The notes beneath the pieces were generated by a model that was not told the DNA's origin, did no database searches, and saw only the letters and a list, made by a program, of their open reading frames with translations. From positions 930,001 through 994,000 of the forward strand of contig NZ_JAGSPA010000001.1 in NCBI RefSeq assembly GCF_019204005.1: DNA of 64,000 nt, given 5' to 3'. The position numbers and the translations under genes were made by a program. Shown in pieces: positions 63,114 to 64,000 of the stretch. How positions within the stretch are numbered: the first letter of the stretch is position 1; each line of letters starts with the position of its first letter. The DNA comes from Pacificimonas pallii. GTDB taxonomy: Bacteria > Pseudomonadota > Alphaproteobacteria > Sphingomonadales > Sphingomonadaceae.

Positions 63114-64000
63114 TTAACGGCTCAGGAAGTCCGGTACGGGGCCGTTCCATTCCGCCTTTGCATCTTCGGCCAGCGGCGCCTCGTCATAGGGCGCGTCGTC
63201 ACGCGTCCTGCGTGCCGCTGTCCGATCGGATCCGGATTCCGATTTCGGACCGGGTCTCGCATGGGATTTCGCCCGCGACTTTGGCTCAGGCTTTGGTTCG
63301 GCCCTTGCTTTTGGCGCGGACTGTTTTGCGGATGCTTCCAGCGGTTCCGGCGCATTCGTCTTTTCTGAACGTGGCCTGCGGGTGCGCTTCGGCTTGTCAT
63401 CAGCAGGCGAAGTATCCTGCGCAGCACTGTCCGCCTGCCCCTGCGGATCATTCCCGGTCTCACCAAGCCGCGGGATGCGCTGCTTGGTCAGCTTTTCGAT
63501 ATCGGCAACCAGTTCAGCATCGGATTTCGTCGCGAAGGTGTAGGATTTGCCCTTGGCACCCGCGCGTCCCGTACGGCCGATGCGGTGAACATAATCCTCG
63601 GCGTTGAAGGGCACGTCGAAATTGAAAATATGGCTGACGCCCTTGATGTCGAGTCCCCGCGCGGCGACGTCGGAGGCGACGAGGACATTCACCTCGTCGG
63701 ATTTAAACGCCTCCATCATGGCCATGCGGTCGCGTTGTTCCATGTCACCGTGAATCTGACCGGCACGAAAGCCATCCTGTTTCAGGGACGTGACGAGGTC
63801 CTTAATGTCCTTCTTGCGGTTGCAGAACACGATCGCGCTTTTCAGATCCGGGGTCGCCAGCAGTTTCTTGAGCTGCGTGCGCTTTGAACGCGGCGCGACC
63901 TCGACCAGATGCTGCTCGATGTTTTCGTTCGTGCTTGACTGCCGCGCGACTTCGATTCGTTTGGGCGATTCCATGAACTGGTCGGCAAGTTTCTTGATCG
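63114..64000 (-). CDS. DEAD-box RNA helicase, C-terminal part (partial)
   Basis: The 3' part (about 295 codons) of a RhlE-type ATP-dependent RNA helicase; the N-terminal RecA domain with the DEAD motif is beyond the right edge. Visible: SAIVFCNRKKDIKDLVTSL (motif IV), GDMEQRDRMAMMEAFK, VLVASDVAARGLDI (motif V) and YVHRIGRTGRAG (motif VI). A long basic, low-complexity tail rich in K, R, P and S follows (KPKRTRRPRSEKTNAPE), typical of cold-shock or ribosome-assembly helicases. The frame is open to the window end. Confidence 0.93.
   Translation of the reverse strand, partial: IKKLADQFMESPKRIEVARQSSTNENIEQHLVEVAPRSKRTQLKKLLATPDLKSAIVFCNRKKDIKDLVTSLKQDGFRAGQIHGDMEQRDRMAMMEAFKSDEVNVLVASDVAARGLDIKGVSHIFNFDVPFNAEDYVHRIGRTGRAGAKGKSYTFATKSDAELVADIEKLTKQRIPRLGETGNDPQGQADSAAQDTSPADDKPKRTRRPRSEKTNAPEPLEASAKQSAPKARAEPKPEPKSRAKSHARPGPKSESGSDRTAARRTRDDAPYDEAPLAEDAKAEWNGPVPDFLSR

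Overview
The window is chromosomal DNA from a high-GC alphaproteobacterium, most probably a member of the Sphingomonadales. Reasons: the Atm1-type exporter closely resembles the Novosphingobium Atm1; the ffh-rpsP-rimM-trmD-rplS, hisG-hisD and serS-surE-nlpD groupings are typical; HisG is the short form; and dispersed intergenic inverted repeats of the CATCCTGAGC/GTCATTCCGG kind are present. There is no prophage, plasmid gene, CRISPR array or intact insertion sequence. Most genes are core or lineage housekeeping genes, packed in short operons with many 4-base ATGA/GTGA overlaps.

Layout. 1-9 kb: infA (partial), a DUF2332 protein, a phasin-like protein, hisG-hisD, an Atm1 ABC exporter, a small conserved protein, an aldehyde dehydrogenase and a secreted M20 amidohydrolase. 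9-20 kb: a MerA-like flavoprotein, a candidate small RNA, purB, an acidic coiled-coil secreted protein, radC, a class V aminotransferase, a CPBP protease, map-argE, a CinA-N protein, a DUF1206 protein and tRNA-Leu(TAA). 20-22 kb: a zinc-binding-type dehydrogenase, then a 753-bp non-coding region. 22-29 kb: coxS-coxM, a YbjQ protein, yebC-ruvC-ruvA, an LLM flavin monooxygenase with dapB, and cobB. 29-34.6 kb (minus strand): ffh-rpsP-rimM-rimB-rimK-trmD-rplS. 34.7-36 kb: a SoxR-controlled VOC protein and soxR. 36-41 kb: an outer-membrane protein, a quinone oxidoreductase, two acyl-CoA dehydrogenases and a decayed HAD hydrolase. 41.7-50.7 kb: an EF-hand protein, argG, a PepSY protein, an envelope-glycan cassette (mutase-like flavoprotein, GtrA, GT-C), marC-folD-yggT. 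50.7-64 kb: a membrane-anchored PL14-like protein with a ferredoxin reductase, nadE, a dicarboxylate symporter, serS-surE-nlpD, a DUF2256 protein with a class II aldolase, a diguanylate cyclase and a partial DEAD-box helicase.

The most striking element is the non-coding region at 21.4-22.05 kb. Two head-to-tail units lie 371 bp apart. Each has a conserved upstream block, an identical 19-base sigma-54 promoter, a near-identical predicted RNA 5' end, hairpins with GCCCC-bearing loops, and a terminal 14-bp hairpin. The terminal hairpins of the two units differ only by compensatory base-pair changes. They look like paralogous sigma-54-dependent small RNAs, comparable in regulatory logic to Vibrio Qrr or enterobacterial GlmY/GlmZ but unrelated in sequence as far as I can judge. 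Other regulatory signals are a CUCCUCCC-loop hairpin upstream of the MerA-like gene, a terminator-bearing leader before ffh, a textbook SoxR operator, and interleaved complementary segments between soxR and the outer-membrane protein gene.
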